Shown piece by piece: positions 18,312 to 26,589 of a DNA stretch of 64,000 nucleotides (its first letter is position 1; every line of letters begins with the position of its first letter). The translations under genes and the position numbers were made by a program. Below the pieces are notes generated by a model. The model was not told the origin of the DNA and did not search any database. It saw nothing but the letters and a program-made list of their open reading frames with translations. The stretch is from SZAS-18 sp038322235. Lineage in GTDB: Bacteria; Verrucomicrobiota; Verrucomicrobiia; Chthoniobacterales; SZAS-18. The stretch covers positions 1-64,000 of the forward strand of contig JBBQFQ010000018.1 in the NCBI GenBank assembly GCA_038322235.1. Direction: 5' to 3'.

Positions 18312-19226
18312 ATGAACCCGGAACGATTTCTCCCCCGGTTGCTCCTCCCCGCGATTCTCTTCGCCGCGACGGCGGGATCCGCGTTCGCCGATGCCCTGGC
18401 GAGTCCGACCTCGTCCAATGTGGTGAAGGTCACGCGCACGACCACGACGCCGGAGACGTCGGCGCGACTCATCAATCTCTCCACCCGCCTCTTCGTGGGC
18501 ACCGGGGACAACGTCGGGATCGCCGGGTTTGCGATCCGGGGCGGCTCCAAGCGATTGATCGTGCGCGCCATTGGCCCTGATCTCGCGAACCGCGGGGTGA
18601 CCGGGGTGCTCTTGGATCCCCGAGTGCAACTCGTGGACGCGGCGGGCGGGCAACGCGGCGAAAACGACAACTGGGCGCAGACCCAGCAGGCCGAGATCAC
18701 CGCGAGCGGATTCGCCCCGGCCAATAACGCCGAAAGCGCGATCATCACGACCCTCGAAGCGGGTAACTACACCGCGATCGTCAGCGGCGCGGGCGGCACG
18801 AGTGGGGTCGCGCTGGTGGAGGTCTACGATCTCGATCCGGCCGGGACGTCGGTCTTGATCAACCTATCGACCCGGGGATCGGTCCAGACCGGCGACAACG
18901 TCATGATCGTCGGCTTCGTGATCGGCGGCCGCGACTCGAAGCGGGTGGCCGTGCGCGCCATCGGACCGGATCTCGCGAGCCGCGGCGTCGCGGGCGCGCT
19001 CGCGGATCCGACGGTGACGTTTTACGGCGCGGCCGGCTCGCTCGCGCAGAACGATGACTGGCGCCGGGATCAGGACCTCCAGCTCATCGCCAGCGGTCTC
19101 GCTCCGAATTACAACGGGGAGAGCGCCCTCATCACGATCCTCGCGCCGGGAGCGTACACAGCGGTCGTCCGCGGAATCGGGGAGACCTCCGGCATCGCCC
19201 TCGCTGAGATCTACGACCTGCCCTAG
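18312..19226 (+). CDS. exported protein made of two paired repeats (same repeat as the metalloprotease C terminus)
   Basis: A 304-residue protein with a signal peptide ending near AGSAFA. The remainder is two copies of the roughly 125-residue repeat seen at the end of the protease at 8862. Copy one starts near residue 52 (LINLSTRLFVGTGDNVGIAG) and copy two near residue 181 (LINLSTRGSVQTGDNVMIVG). Each contains RAIGPDL, a D-x-W pair and a closing YTAIVSG or YTAVVRG. No catalytic motif is visible. It starts one base after the MbnP-MauG stop, so the YHYH gene, the fusion gene and this one look like a single operon. Confidence 0.78.
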   Translation: MNPERFLPRLLLPAILFAATAGSAFADALASPTSSNVVKVTRTTTTPETSARLINLSTRLFVGTGDNVGIAGFAIRGGSKRLIVRAIGPDLANRGVTGVLLDPRVQLVDAAGGQRGENDNWAQTQQAEITASGFAPANNAESAIITTLEAGNYTAIVSGAGGTSGVALVEVYDLDPAGTSVLINLSTRGSVQTGDNVMIVGFVIGGRDSKRVAVRAIGPDLASRGVAGALADPTVTFYGAAGSLAQNDDWRRDQDLQLIASGLAPNYNGESALITILAPGAYTAVVRGIGETSGIALAEIYDLP

Positions 19227-19280
19227 GTCCGCCGTGCGGCGACGGTTGCCAGCGCGGGTGGAAGGGGTTTGAGTCGTCCC

Positions 19281-20027
19281 ATGTTCGACTGGCTCGCCGA
19301 CCCTCACGCCTGGATCAGCCTCCTCACGCTGACGCTGCTCGAGATCGTGCTCGGCGTGGATAACATCATCTTCATTTCCATCCTCGCGGGCAAGCTGCCT
19401 CCCGAGCAGCAGGGCCGGGCGCGCACGATCGGACTGATATTGGCCCTCGGAACGCGGATCGCGCTGCTTTGTTCCATCTTCCTCCTGACGAAGATGACCA
19501 CGCCGCTCTTCACGATGCCGATCGTCGATCACGGCGTTTCGGGGAAGGATCTCGTCCTGATCCTGGGCGGGCTCTTCCTCATCGGAAAGAGTACCCACGA
19601 AATGCACGGCTCGCTCGAGGGCGCCGAACACGAAAAAGGCGTGCGCGTGAAGGCCGCGATGGGCACGGTGATCGCCCAGATCGTGGTGATCGACATCGTC
19701 TTCTCGCTCGACTCCGTCATCACGGCCGTGGGCATGGCCCAGGAGATCGCCGTCATGATCACCGCCGTCATCCTGGCGATGATCGTGATGCTGCTCGCGA
19801 GCAAGGCCATCAGCGATTTCGTCAATCAGCGTCCGACCGTGAAGATGCTCGCTCTGGCTTTCCTGCTCCTGATCGGTGTGGTGCTTGTCGCCGACGGCCT
19901 GGGCCAGCATATCTCCAAGGGCTACATCTACTTTGCGATGGCCTTCTCCTTCGGGGTCGAGATGATGAATTTGAAGCTGCGCGGCAAGCGGTCCGGGCCT
20001 CCGGTCGAATTGCGGAAGCCGTATTAG
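19281..20027 (+). CDS. TerC-family membrane protein
   Basis: A 248-residue integral membrane protein with seven or eight hydrophobic helices. TerC signatures are clear: LEIVLGVDNIIFISIL in the first helix and IDIVFSLDSVITAVGMA later, each with the conserved Asp used in metal or ion handling. Family members export manganese or act in tellurite resistance and in metalation of exported proteins. The ATG at 19281 was preferred to an upstream TTG. There is no room upstream for a manganese riboswitch, since the preceding gene stops 54 bases away. Confidence 0.9.
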   Translation: MFDWLADPHAWISLLTLTLLEIVLGVDNIIFISILAGKLPPEQQGRARTIGLILALGTRIALLCSIFLLTKMTTPLFTMPIVDHGVSGKDLVLILGGLFLIGKSTHEMHGSLEGAEHEKGVRVKAAMGTVIAQIVVIDIVFSLDSVITAVGMAQEIAVMITAVILAMIVMLLASKAISDFVNQRPTVKMLALAFLLLIGVVLVADGLGQHISKGYIYFAMAFSFGVEMMNLKLRGKRSGPPVELRKPY

Positions 20028-20210
20028 TGGAAAATTGAACCAAAGGGCAGTGGTCGACGCGCGTCGGATCGGCGATGCTACCTTGTACGCTACGGGAATG
20101 AAATGCTTTGCCATGCCAACGAAGACTTCCCTTCACCCTGCGATTCACGATACTCACCTGATTCTCAATTTCGGTCGGATCGGCTGGATTCTAGCTTGAT
20201 TTTTCGCTCA

Positions 20211-20837
20211 ATGATCACGGTTTTAATTGTCGAGGATGGGATTCCCCTGCGGGAGAAACTCAGCGAAATGATCGCCGGAGCGGAGGGCCTTTCGCTCCTC
20301 GACGCGTTCTCGTCCGCGGAGGAGGCGATTTCGGCCCTTCCGAATCGGGCACCGAACATCCTATTGATGGACCTGCAGCTTCCCGGGATGTCTGGGGTGG
20401 ACTGCATCGCCCGCCTGGCGCCCGCGCTACCGGCGACCGCGATCATCGTCCTCACCGCCTTCGCCGACGATACCCTGCTCTTTGAGGCGCTTCGGCGCGG
20501 CGCGGTGGGCTACCTCGTGAAGACGGAGCAAATCGAAAACCTCATCCCGGCCATCCGCGACGCGGCCGCGGGCGGTTCGCCAATGTCGCCGGGCATCGCC
20601 CGGCGGGTGGTGCGCCATTTCACGATTCCGCGGACGGTGCGGGACGCCGAGATCGAAACGCTTTCGGCGCGGGAGCGGTCCGTCCTCGAGTCCCTCGCAA
20701 ACGGCCTCCGCTACAAGGAAATCGCGGCGGTACTCCAGCTCAGCGAGGATACCGTGCGCACCTACCTGCGCCGCGTGTACGCGAAACTTTCCGTCACCTC
20801 CCGAACGGAAGCGGTCGCCAAATTCCTGCGGGGATGA
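20211..20837 (+). CDS. response regulator, NarL/FixJ family
   Basis: A 208-residue regulator. The receiver domain has VEDG, the phospho-acceptor aspartate in ILLMDLQLPGMSG, Thr in IVLTAFAD and Lys in YLVKTEQ. The C-terminal LuxR-type helix-turn-helix reads LSARERSVLESLANGLRYKE followed by LSEDTVRTYLRRVYAKL. The start at 20211 (MITVLIVEDG) removes 36 non-conserved residues of the longer frame. Its stop overlaps the start of the kinase gene by four bases (ATGA), so the two form a translationally coupled pair. The 180 bases upstream contain no gene. Confidence 0.92.
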   Translation: MITVLIVEDGIPLREKLSEMIAGAEGLSLLDAFSSAEEAISALPNRAPNILLMDLQLPGMSGVDCIARLAPALPATAIIVLTAFADDTLLFEALRRGAVGYLVKTEQIENLIPAIRDAAAGGSPMSPGIARRVVRHFTIPRTVRDAEIETLSARERSVLESLANGLRYKEIAAVLQLSEDTVRTYLRRVYAKLSVTSRTEAVAKFLRG

Positions 20838-23800
20838 CGCGAGGGGCTCCGCCGCCGCCCGCCGGGATCGGTCGCGGTGGGATGCCTTCCCTCCGCGCGA
20901 CCGCCGCCGTAACCGCCGCCGCTCTGCTCGGGCTCGGACTCCCGAGCACCCGCGTCTTTGCCGCCGACCCCGCCGCCACCCTTTCGCCGCTCACCCGCAC
21001 GTTTTCCCCCGACGATTACGAAGGGGAGGATCAGAACTGGGATCTCTCCGTCTCCCGCGACGGCCTCATCTACGTCGCGAACACCACGCACCTGCTCGAA
21101 TTTGACGGAACGCGCTGGCGCCGGGTGCAGATCGGCGGCGTGGTCTGGACCTGCCGTCCGGACGGGAAGGGCCGGATCTGGGTGGGAAGCAATCACCGGA
21201 TCGTGGCATTCGGCGTCGATGAGTTTGGCCGGCTCCAGCAGGGCGCAGTGATCACGAAGACGAGCGATGGCCGGGCCCTGGACGGGGCTTTCAGTCAGGG
21301 CGTCGCGGCAGCCGACGACACGATGGTCTTTGCCACCCGCGACCTCGTCGTGGCGATCGACGTGGCCGGCACGGTCCGGATCGTGCACGAGGGCGAAAAA
21401 TCATGGATCATGCCCTGGCAGGGCAAGGTGCTCGCGCGCACCGCGAGCGGACGCGTCGGCTTCATCTCGACGGCCGGCTGGATCCCGGTGCCGGAGCCCG
21501 CGGCCGCAGCCCTGATCGCGGCAACCCACGCCGTCGATCTCCCCGGCGGCGTCACGCTCGCCTTCTCCGAACGCCGCGGTCAGCGCTTCCGCGGGCTCAC
21601 CGCGGAAGGGCCTGCCTTCGACGTCCCTCTCCGGGTGGAAGGAGACGCGGTTCGCTCCGCCACCGCGCTGGGGGGCGGACGCGTGGCGATCGGCACGACC
21701 CGCTCCGGCATCCTGATCCTCGGGGCCGATGGTGGCGTCGTGAGAGAGTTGACGTACGAGGACGGACTGCGCCGCGGGACCGTCAACGCGCTCGCGTGCG
21801 ATCCGCAGGGCGGCCTGTGGCTGGCGCATGACCACGGACTCTCGCGCGTCGAGACTTCACCCGCGTTTGGAGTGCTCGCGCCGCGCAGCGGGCTGGTCGA
21901 CGGCGTCCACACGGTGCGATTCTTCGAAGGCCGCTTCTACGCCGGCACGACCCGCGGGGTTTGGATGCAGACGGCCGACCGGAATTTCACGCTACGCGCT
22001 GATCTGCCCTCCTCGGTTTTTGCCCTGACGGTCCTCGAAGACTCCCTCCTCATCGGCGGTTCCGGTATCGCGCAGTTTTTCGGGGATCGGCGTCCGACCG
22101 TGCTGGCGCGTTCGACCCTCGCGCCGTCGATCACGTTTGGCGCCCCGATCCCTGGACCAGGCGCGCACTGGTTTGTGGCGCCGGATACATCGGGACTGGC
22201 GTACTACCGGCGGGAGGGGGGCGGCTGGACGCGGGAGGAGAATGTCATTCCATCTGCGATCGGCTGCTCCACCGCGGCGATCGCACCAGACGGTTGGATC
22301 TGGATGGAATCGCAGCGCAGCCGCATCGCGCGGGTGAGATGGAACGCGGAGTCGGGTCCAATTTCTCCCGTGGAGTACCTTGATGAGTCGAATGGTGTGC
22401 TCCAGCTCCAGCTCGCGGAGCCGGCGGTGATCCGATTCGCGGTCTGGCAGGGCGAAACCTGGATCGGCTGCCGAGGTGGACTCTTCCGCTGGAATGCCGG
22501 GGCGAACCGGTTTCAGAGCGTGAAGGAGATCTGGCGGGGCCTGCCCGATTTCGCCGTCGGATCCCTGCAGGTCTGCACCGATGGAGCGCTTTGGATGCTG
22601 ACGGACCCCGCGGCGGTGGGAATGCCGCCGGGCGCGCAGCAGCTGTTTCGTTTTCTCCCACCGCGGGCGAGCGGAGAGAACGGCGAATGGAGCGAGGCCA
22701 ACATTCGGCCGGTGGTCGGGCGCGGATTCAAGGGCATTTGTCCGGACGTGTTGGACGAACACCTCCTCCTGAACGGGAGCAATGGAGTGGTGGGCCTGCG
22801 CATCGACGACGCCAGCCCCCCGAGTCCGCTGCCCATCGCTCAGATCCGGTCCGCGCGGGCGGACGGGCGGCCGGTCACGATCCGGAATGGAACGCCCTTC
22901 GACACATCCCGGATGCTCGCTCCCGGTGAGCGCAATCTCAACCTCGAGTACAGCGCACCGTGGTATCCCGCCTACGTTGGCGGCGGATCGCCGCTGCATT
23001 ATCGGACGCACCTCGACGGGTTCGAAAAGGATTGGTCGCCCTGGAGCAAGGCCGGTTCTCGGGAGTTCACGAATCTCCCTCCGGGTCGGTACACTTTCGA
23101 AGTTCAGGCCGGCGGCTGGGAGGGAGACTCGGCCGGTGCGCCATCCCGCTGGAGCTTCGAAGTTCCGGCTCCGTGGTGGTACTCGTTTTGGGCGGCGGCG
23201 GGAGGTGCGGCGGTGGCTGCCGCCGGCCTCATCGGGGCCACCCGCGCCTTCACCGCCGCGGCCCTCCGCCGCCGCGTCGCGCGACTGGAGGCACGCTCCG
23301 CCCTCGACGCGGAACGGGTCCGCATCGCGCGGGACATGCACGATGACATCGGCTCCGCCCTCTCCCGGGTGATCCTGCTGTGCGAACAGGGCCGCCGCGA
23401 ATCGCCCGAACAGCTCCGCGACAAGGTGCTGCCGCAGATCCGTGTGACGGCCCGGGAACTCTCCGCCTCGGCCCGCGACATCATTTGGTCGGTCAACCCC
23501 CGCAACGACTCCCTTCCCGCCCTGCTCGATTACCTTGCCGACTACGTGAGTAGCACGCTTCAGGTGGCGGACATCGTCTGCCAGATCACGCTCCCACCCG
23601 ATCCACCCGAGCGCGTGGTCGATGCGCCGCACCGGCACGCTTTACTCCTCGCGCTCAAGGAAGCGGTGAACAATCTCGTACGTCATGCCAACGCGACGCA
23701 GGCGGAATTCACCGCAGCCGTCTCCTCCGACCGCTTCGCCATCACCCTCACCGACAATGGCCAGGGGCCGAAAGCGGGAAAACACCGCGGTTCCGGCCTG

Positions 23801-23920
23801 GGCCTCGAAAGCATGCAGCTCCGCCTCGAACGGGTCGGCGGCAGCGCGCGTTTTGAATCGTCCCCCGGCATCGGGATGAAGGTCACGCTCGAGCTCCCGC
23901 TCGCCGCGCCGGAGAAATGA
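20834..23920 (+). CDS. sensor histidine kinase with periplasmic beta-propeller (Reg_prop/Y_Y_Y, HisKA_3)
   Basis: A 1028-residue sensor. The N terminus has a signal or first membrane segment (AAVTAAALLGLGLPSTRVFA). Residues of about 45-640 form propeller-type repeats (WTCRPDGKGRIWVG, LACDPQGGLWLAHDHGLSR, IAPDGWIWMES). A Y_Y_Y domain at about 690-780 (NLEYSAPWYPAYVGG, YRTHLDGFEKDWSPW) precedes a membrane helix. The cytoplasmic HisKA_3 dimerisation domain has the phospho-histidine in RIARDMHDDIGSALSR, and the HATPase shows ALKEAVNNLVRHANAT and LGLESMQLRLE. Relatives in Bacteroidetes and Verrucomicrobiota often sense glycans; the ligand here is unknown. ATG overlaps the regulator stop. Confidence 0.9.
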   Translation: MTRGAPPPPAGIGRGGMPSLRATAAVTAAALLGLGLPSTRVFAADPAATLSPLTRTFSPDDYEGEDQNWDLSVSRDGLIYVANTTHLLEFDGTRWRRVQIGGVVWTCRPDGKGRIWVGSNHRIVAFGVDEFGRLQQGAVITKTSDGRALDGAFSQGVAAADDTMVFATRDLVVAIDVAGTVRIVHEGEKSWIMPWQGKVLARTASGRVGFISTAGWIPVPEPAAAALIAATHAVDLPGGVTLAFSERRGQRFRGLTAEGPAFDVPLRVEGDAVRSATALGGGRVAIGTTRSGILILGADGGVVRELTYEDGLRRGTVNALACDPQGGLWLAHDHGLSRVETSPAFGVLAPRSGLVDGVHTVRFFEGRFYAGTTRGVWMQTADRNFTLRADLPSSVFALTVLEDSLLIGGSGIAQFFGDRRPTVLARSTLAPSITFGAPIPGPGAHWFVAPDTSGLAYYRREGGGWTREENVIPSAIGCSTAAIAPDGWIWMESQRSRIARVRWNAESGPISPVEYLDESNGVLQLQLAEPAVIRFAVWQGETWIGCRGGLFRWNAGANRFQSVKEIWRGLPDFAVGSLQVCTDGALWMLTDPAAVGMPPGAQQLFRFLPPRASGENGEWSEANIRPVVGRGFKGICPDVLDEHLLLNGSNGVVGLRIDDASPPSPLPIAQIRSARADGRPVTIRNGTPFDTSRMLAPGERNLNLEYSAPWYPAYVGGGSPLHYRTHLDGFEKDWSPWSKAGSREFTNLPPGRYTFEVQAGGWEGDSAGAPSRWSFEVPAPWWYSFWAAAGGAAVAAAGLIGATRAFTAAALRRRVARLEARSALDAERVRIARDMHDDIGSALSRVILLCEQGRRESPEQLRDKVLPQIRVTARELSASARDIIWSVNPRNDSLPALLDYLADYVSSTLQVADIVCQITLPPDPPERVVDAPHRHALLLALKEAVNNLVRHANATQAEFTAAVSSDRFAITLTDNGQGPKAGKHRGSGLGLESMQLRLERVGGSARFESSPGIGMKVTLELPLAAPEK

Positions 23921-23986
23921 CGCGAACCGGTCAGTCTCAGGGCTGGCAGCGCGAACATGAATCGGGTACGAACGCGGTCTCATTTC

Positions 23987-24682
23987 ATGCCGACCACTCC
24001 CCACGTTGAGAAACATTTCACCGCCGGCGAAGCCGTGCGCGACGTCGTGATCGGCATGTCAGACGGCCTGACGGTTCCCTTCGCTCTTGCCGCCGGGCTG
24101 ACGGGCGCGATCTCGCAGACGCACGTCATCCTGACGGCCGGCTTCGCCGAAATCGCCGCCGGCGCGATCGCGATGGGGCTCGGTGGCTATCTCGCGGCGC
24201 GCGGCGACGCGGAGCATTACGAGCACGAGAAAATCCGGGAGGAAAAGGAGATCGTCTCGATTCCCGAGGCGGAGGCGGAGGAGGTGCGCGACATCTTTCT
24301 CAGCTACGGAATCTCCGCCGAGGATTGCGAACCGGTCATCGCGTCCCTCCGGCAGCGTCCGAAGGACTGGGTCTCGTTCATGATGCGCTTCGAGCTCGGG
24401 CTGGAGCAGCCGGAGCCCAGCCGGGCGTGGAAGAGCGCGCTCACGATCGCCGTGGCCTACATCGCCGGCGGGGTCATCCCGCTCAGCGCATACGTTATCC
24501 GCTCGGATGCCCAGGGCGCGCTGCGGCTTTCGGTCATCGTCACGCTCATCGCGCTCGCGATCTTCGGCGGGATCAAGGGCCGTTTCACCGGCGTCCCCGT
24601 CTTCCGCAGCGCGCTGCAGACCACGGTCATCGGCGGCCTCGCGGCAGCGGCGGCATTCGGGATCGCCCGCGCGATCGGGTGA
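23987..24682 (+). CDS. VIT1/CCC1-family transporter (iron/manganese)
   Basis: A 231-residue membrane protein of the VIT1/CCC1 group. HFTAGEAVRDVVIGMSDGLT is the diagnostic first helix, followed by GFAEIAAGAIAMGLGGYLAAR. A cytoplasmic acidic helical segment (EHEKIREEKEIVSIPEAEAEEVRDIF) resembles the metal-binding domain of plant VIT1. Helices then run to the C terminus. Family members move Fe2+ or Mn2+ out of the cytoplasm. The start at 23987 (MPTTPHVEK) fits the family; an ATG 30 bases upstream is also in frame. The neighbouring sigma factor gene is convergent, ending seven bases away. Confidence 0.9.
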   Translation: MPTTPHVEKHFTAGEAVRDVVIGMSDGLTVPFALAAGLTGAISQTHVILTAGFAEIAAGAIAMGLGGYLAARGDAEHYEHEKIREEKEIVSIPEAEAEEVRDIFLSYGISAEDCEPVIASLRQRPKDWVSFMMRFELGLEQPEPSRAWKSALTIAVAYIAGGVIPLSAYVIRSDAQGALRLSVIVTLIALAIFGGIKGRFTGVPVFRSALQTTVIGGLAAAAAFGIARAIG

Positions 24683-24688
24683 GCCAGC

Positions 24689-25993
24689 CTACTCCCCGCG
24701 CGAACGCTCGGAGACGCGTTCGAGCTTCCGGGCGAGATGGATCTGCTCAGGACCAACGCGAACGAGATCGAGCGCCCGCCGATAGCTCGTGGCCGCGGCG
24801 GCATGATCACCGAGCCGCCCCGCCATCTCGCCCGCGACCGCGTGATAGAGGTAATGGGAGTCGAGCCGCTCGCGCTGGGGCATCGCGGCGAGCGCCGCGA
24901 GCGCCGCCTGCGGGCCCCGAACCTGGGCCACCGCGACGGCCCGATTCAGCGCGACGATCGGAGTAGGCTTGAGCCGGTGGAGCTCGTCGTAGTGACGGAG
25001 GATGCGGTTCCAGTCGGTGGAGGCGGCATCGGCGGCCAGTCCGTGACACGCGGCAATCCCTGCCTGCAGGTGGTACTCGGTGATCTCCCGCCCGCGGGCG
25101 GCCTCCGCGAGATGCACGAGTCCACGCTCGAGGAGGGATTGATCCCAGAGCGTGCGGTCCTGATCCTGCAGCCGCAGCAATTCGCCCTGGGCATTCAGTC
25201 GGGTCGGGAAGCGCGCGGTGGTCAGAAGCATCAGCGCGAGCAACGCTTGACTGCCCGCCGTCGCTCCAACGGGGTGCGCCAACAGGAGCGTCGTGAGGCG
25301 AATCGCCTCGTGACAAAGGTCTTCGCGCAGGAGTTGGTCTCCCTCCGAAGCCTTGTAGCCCTCGTTGAAAAGCAGATAGAGCGCGGCCTGCACGCCGCCC
25401 AACCGGGGCGCGAGATCTTCGCCCTCAGGAATGTCGAAGCCAATTCCGGCGGCCTGGATCCGCTGCTTCGTCCGTGTGAGCTGCTTCTCGATCGCCGCCT
25501 CGCTCGAGAGAAATGCCCGGGCAATCTCCCCCGTGCTGAAACCGCAGAGCACCTTGAGCGTCAGGACGACCTGCGCATCCGGCAGGATCGACGGGTGACA
25601 GCAGACGAACATTAAGCGCAGAGCGTCATCGCGAATCAGCGGATCGTCCTCACCAGCGCGGCGGCTCGGCGATCGCGTTTGCTCGAGATGAGTGACGATC
25701 GCGGTTTCCTTCGCGGCCGACATCCGCCGGTGGCGCAGGTGGTCGCGGGCGAGGTTCAGGGCGACGCGGGTAATCCACGCCGACGGATTGGCGGGGATGC
25801 CACCCATCGACCACGTACGGAGCGCCCGGAGCAGAGCCTCCTGCGCGACGTCCTCGGCCAGCGCCAGATGCTCGACGCCGAGGAGCCGGATCAGGGCGCC
25901 GTGCAACCTCCCCGTCTCGTGGCGGAAGAAATGCTCGACGAGCTGACCCGGGCCGGCTGCAGCTTCCTCGGTCGCTGGTTGTCCGGTCTCCAC
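24689..25993 (-). CDS. ECF sigma factor with C-terminal DUF6596/TPR-like extension (ECF42-type)
   Basis: About 434 residues. The sigma-2 domain (HLALAEDVAQEALLRALRTW) and sigma-4 domain (VVLTLKVLCGFSTGEIARAF with LTRTKQRI) occupy the first 180 residues. The long C-terminal extension contains LYLLFNEGY, GREITEYHLQAGIAACHG, PIVALNRAVAVAQVRGP and a TPR-like end, which is the hallmark of the ECF42 group. No anti-sigma factor is adjacent. Instead the upstream co-oriented gene is a DGPF/YCII-related protein, the known genomic partner of this group. The GTG at 25993 gives a typical N terminus and sits just after the partner's stop at 26010. Confidence 0.88.
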   Translation of the reverse strand: METGQPATEEAAAGPGQLVEHFFRHETGRLHGALIRLLGVEHLALAEDVAQEALLRALRTWSMGGIPANPSAWITRVALNLARDHLRHRRMSAAKETAIVTHLEQTRSPSRRAGEDDPLIRDDALRLMFVCCHPSILPDAQVVLTLKVLCGFSTGEIARAFLSSEAAIEKQLTRTKQRIQAAGIGFDIPEGEDLAPRLGGVQAALYLLFNEGYKASEGDQLLREDLCHEAIRLTTLLLAHPVGATAGSQALLALMLLTTARFPTRLNAQGELLRLQDQDRTLWDQSLLERGLVHLAEAARGREITEYHLQAGIAACHGLAADAASTDWNRILRHYDELHRLKPTPIVALNRAVAVAQVRGPQAALAALAAMPQRERLDSHYLYHAVAGEMAGRLGDHAAAATSYRRALDLVRVGPEQIHLARKLERVSERSRGE

Positions 25994-26009
25994 GGCAGGC
26001 GGATCTGAA

Positions 26010-26459
26010 TTACGCCCGCGCCGGGTCCGCCGAGGGTGTGCGGCTGGTGACACCGAGATGGCAGTGAACGAGCATCGAGCGGACCTCGATGATGAGTCCG
26101 TGAGCCAAGCCAGGGTGGCGCTGGGCGATGGCCGTGGCTTCGTCGAGACCACTGACGAGAAGCTTCACGTAGCCGCCGACCGCCTCCTTCGCCTCCGCGA
26201 ACGGCCCATCGACGACCCGTGCCCCGCCGGGTCCGGAGACCATCCGGGATTCCAACTCGAGTGGCTGACCTTCCGTCGCCTTCCCCTCGGCGGCGAGGCG
26301 ATCATACCAGTCGTTCCAGCGGGTCACGAGCTCCTGTCGTTGCTCGGGCGAGAGGTGTTGATGGGTTTCGGGGCCGCTGTTCCGGAAGAGCAGCAGGTAG
26401 GGTGTCGCGGGAGGAGCGGGGGTCGGTTCCATGGGAGAGGGTTGCGGATGAGCCGTCAT
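26010..26459 (-). CDS. YCII-related DGPF-domain protein (ECF partner)
   Basis: A 149-residue protein with the fold-defining segments PYLLLFRNS near the N terminus and VVDGPFAEAKEAVGGYVKL, where DGPF is the family signature. Members of this group are encoded beside ECF42-type sigma factors and are thought to be involved in their control, though the mechanism is not established. It lies directly upstream of the sigma gene with a 16-base gap, so they are one transcription unit. The ATG at 26459 is used; 26432 is an alternative that removes a Pro-rich start. Confidence 0.85.
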   Translation of the reverse strand: MTAHPQPSPMEPTPAPPATPYLLLFRNSGPETHQHLSPEQRQELVTRWNDWYDRLAAEGKATEGQPLELESRMVSGPGGARVVDGPFAEAKEAVGGYVKLLVSGLDEATAIAQRHPGLAHGLIIEVRSMLVHCHLGVTSRTPSADPARA

Positions 26460-26528
26460 GATCACCAACGAACCGGGCGGACCCCGCCGGACATCCGAAG
26501 CGGAACTTGTCCCGACTCTTCGCGGCTG

Positions 26529-26569
26529 GAAAACAAAAACGCCCCGGCGGCGCGAGGCCGGCCGGGGCG
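26529..26569 (-). terminator. rho-independent terminator of glnA
   Basis: A perfect nine-base-pair stem pairs 26540-26548 with 26561-26569, with a 12-base loop. Read on the minus strand it is followed by a T-rich run (TTTTTGTTTT). It lies 20 bases beyond the glnA stop, so it terminates glnA and insulates the DGPF-sigma pair. Confidence 0.85.
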
Positions 26570-26589
26570 CAAAACCCAAGCAGAATCGA

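Noticed and set aside
19227..19280. Manganese riboswitch for the TerC gene
   Set aside because: The gap is 54 bases and holds no matching structure.
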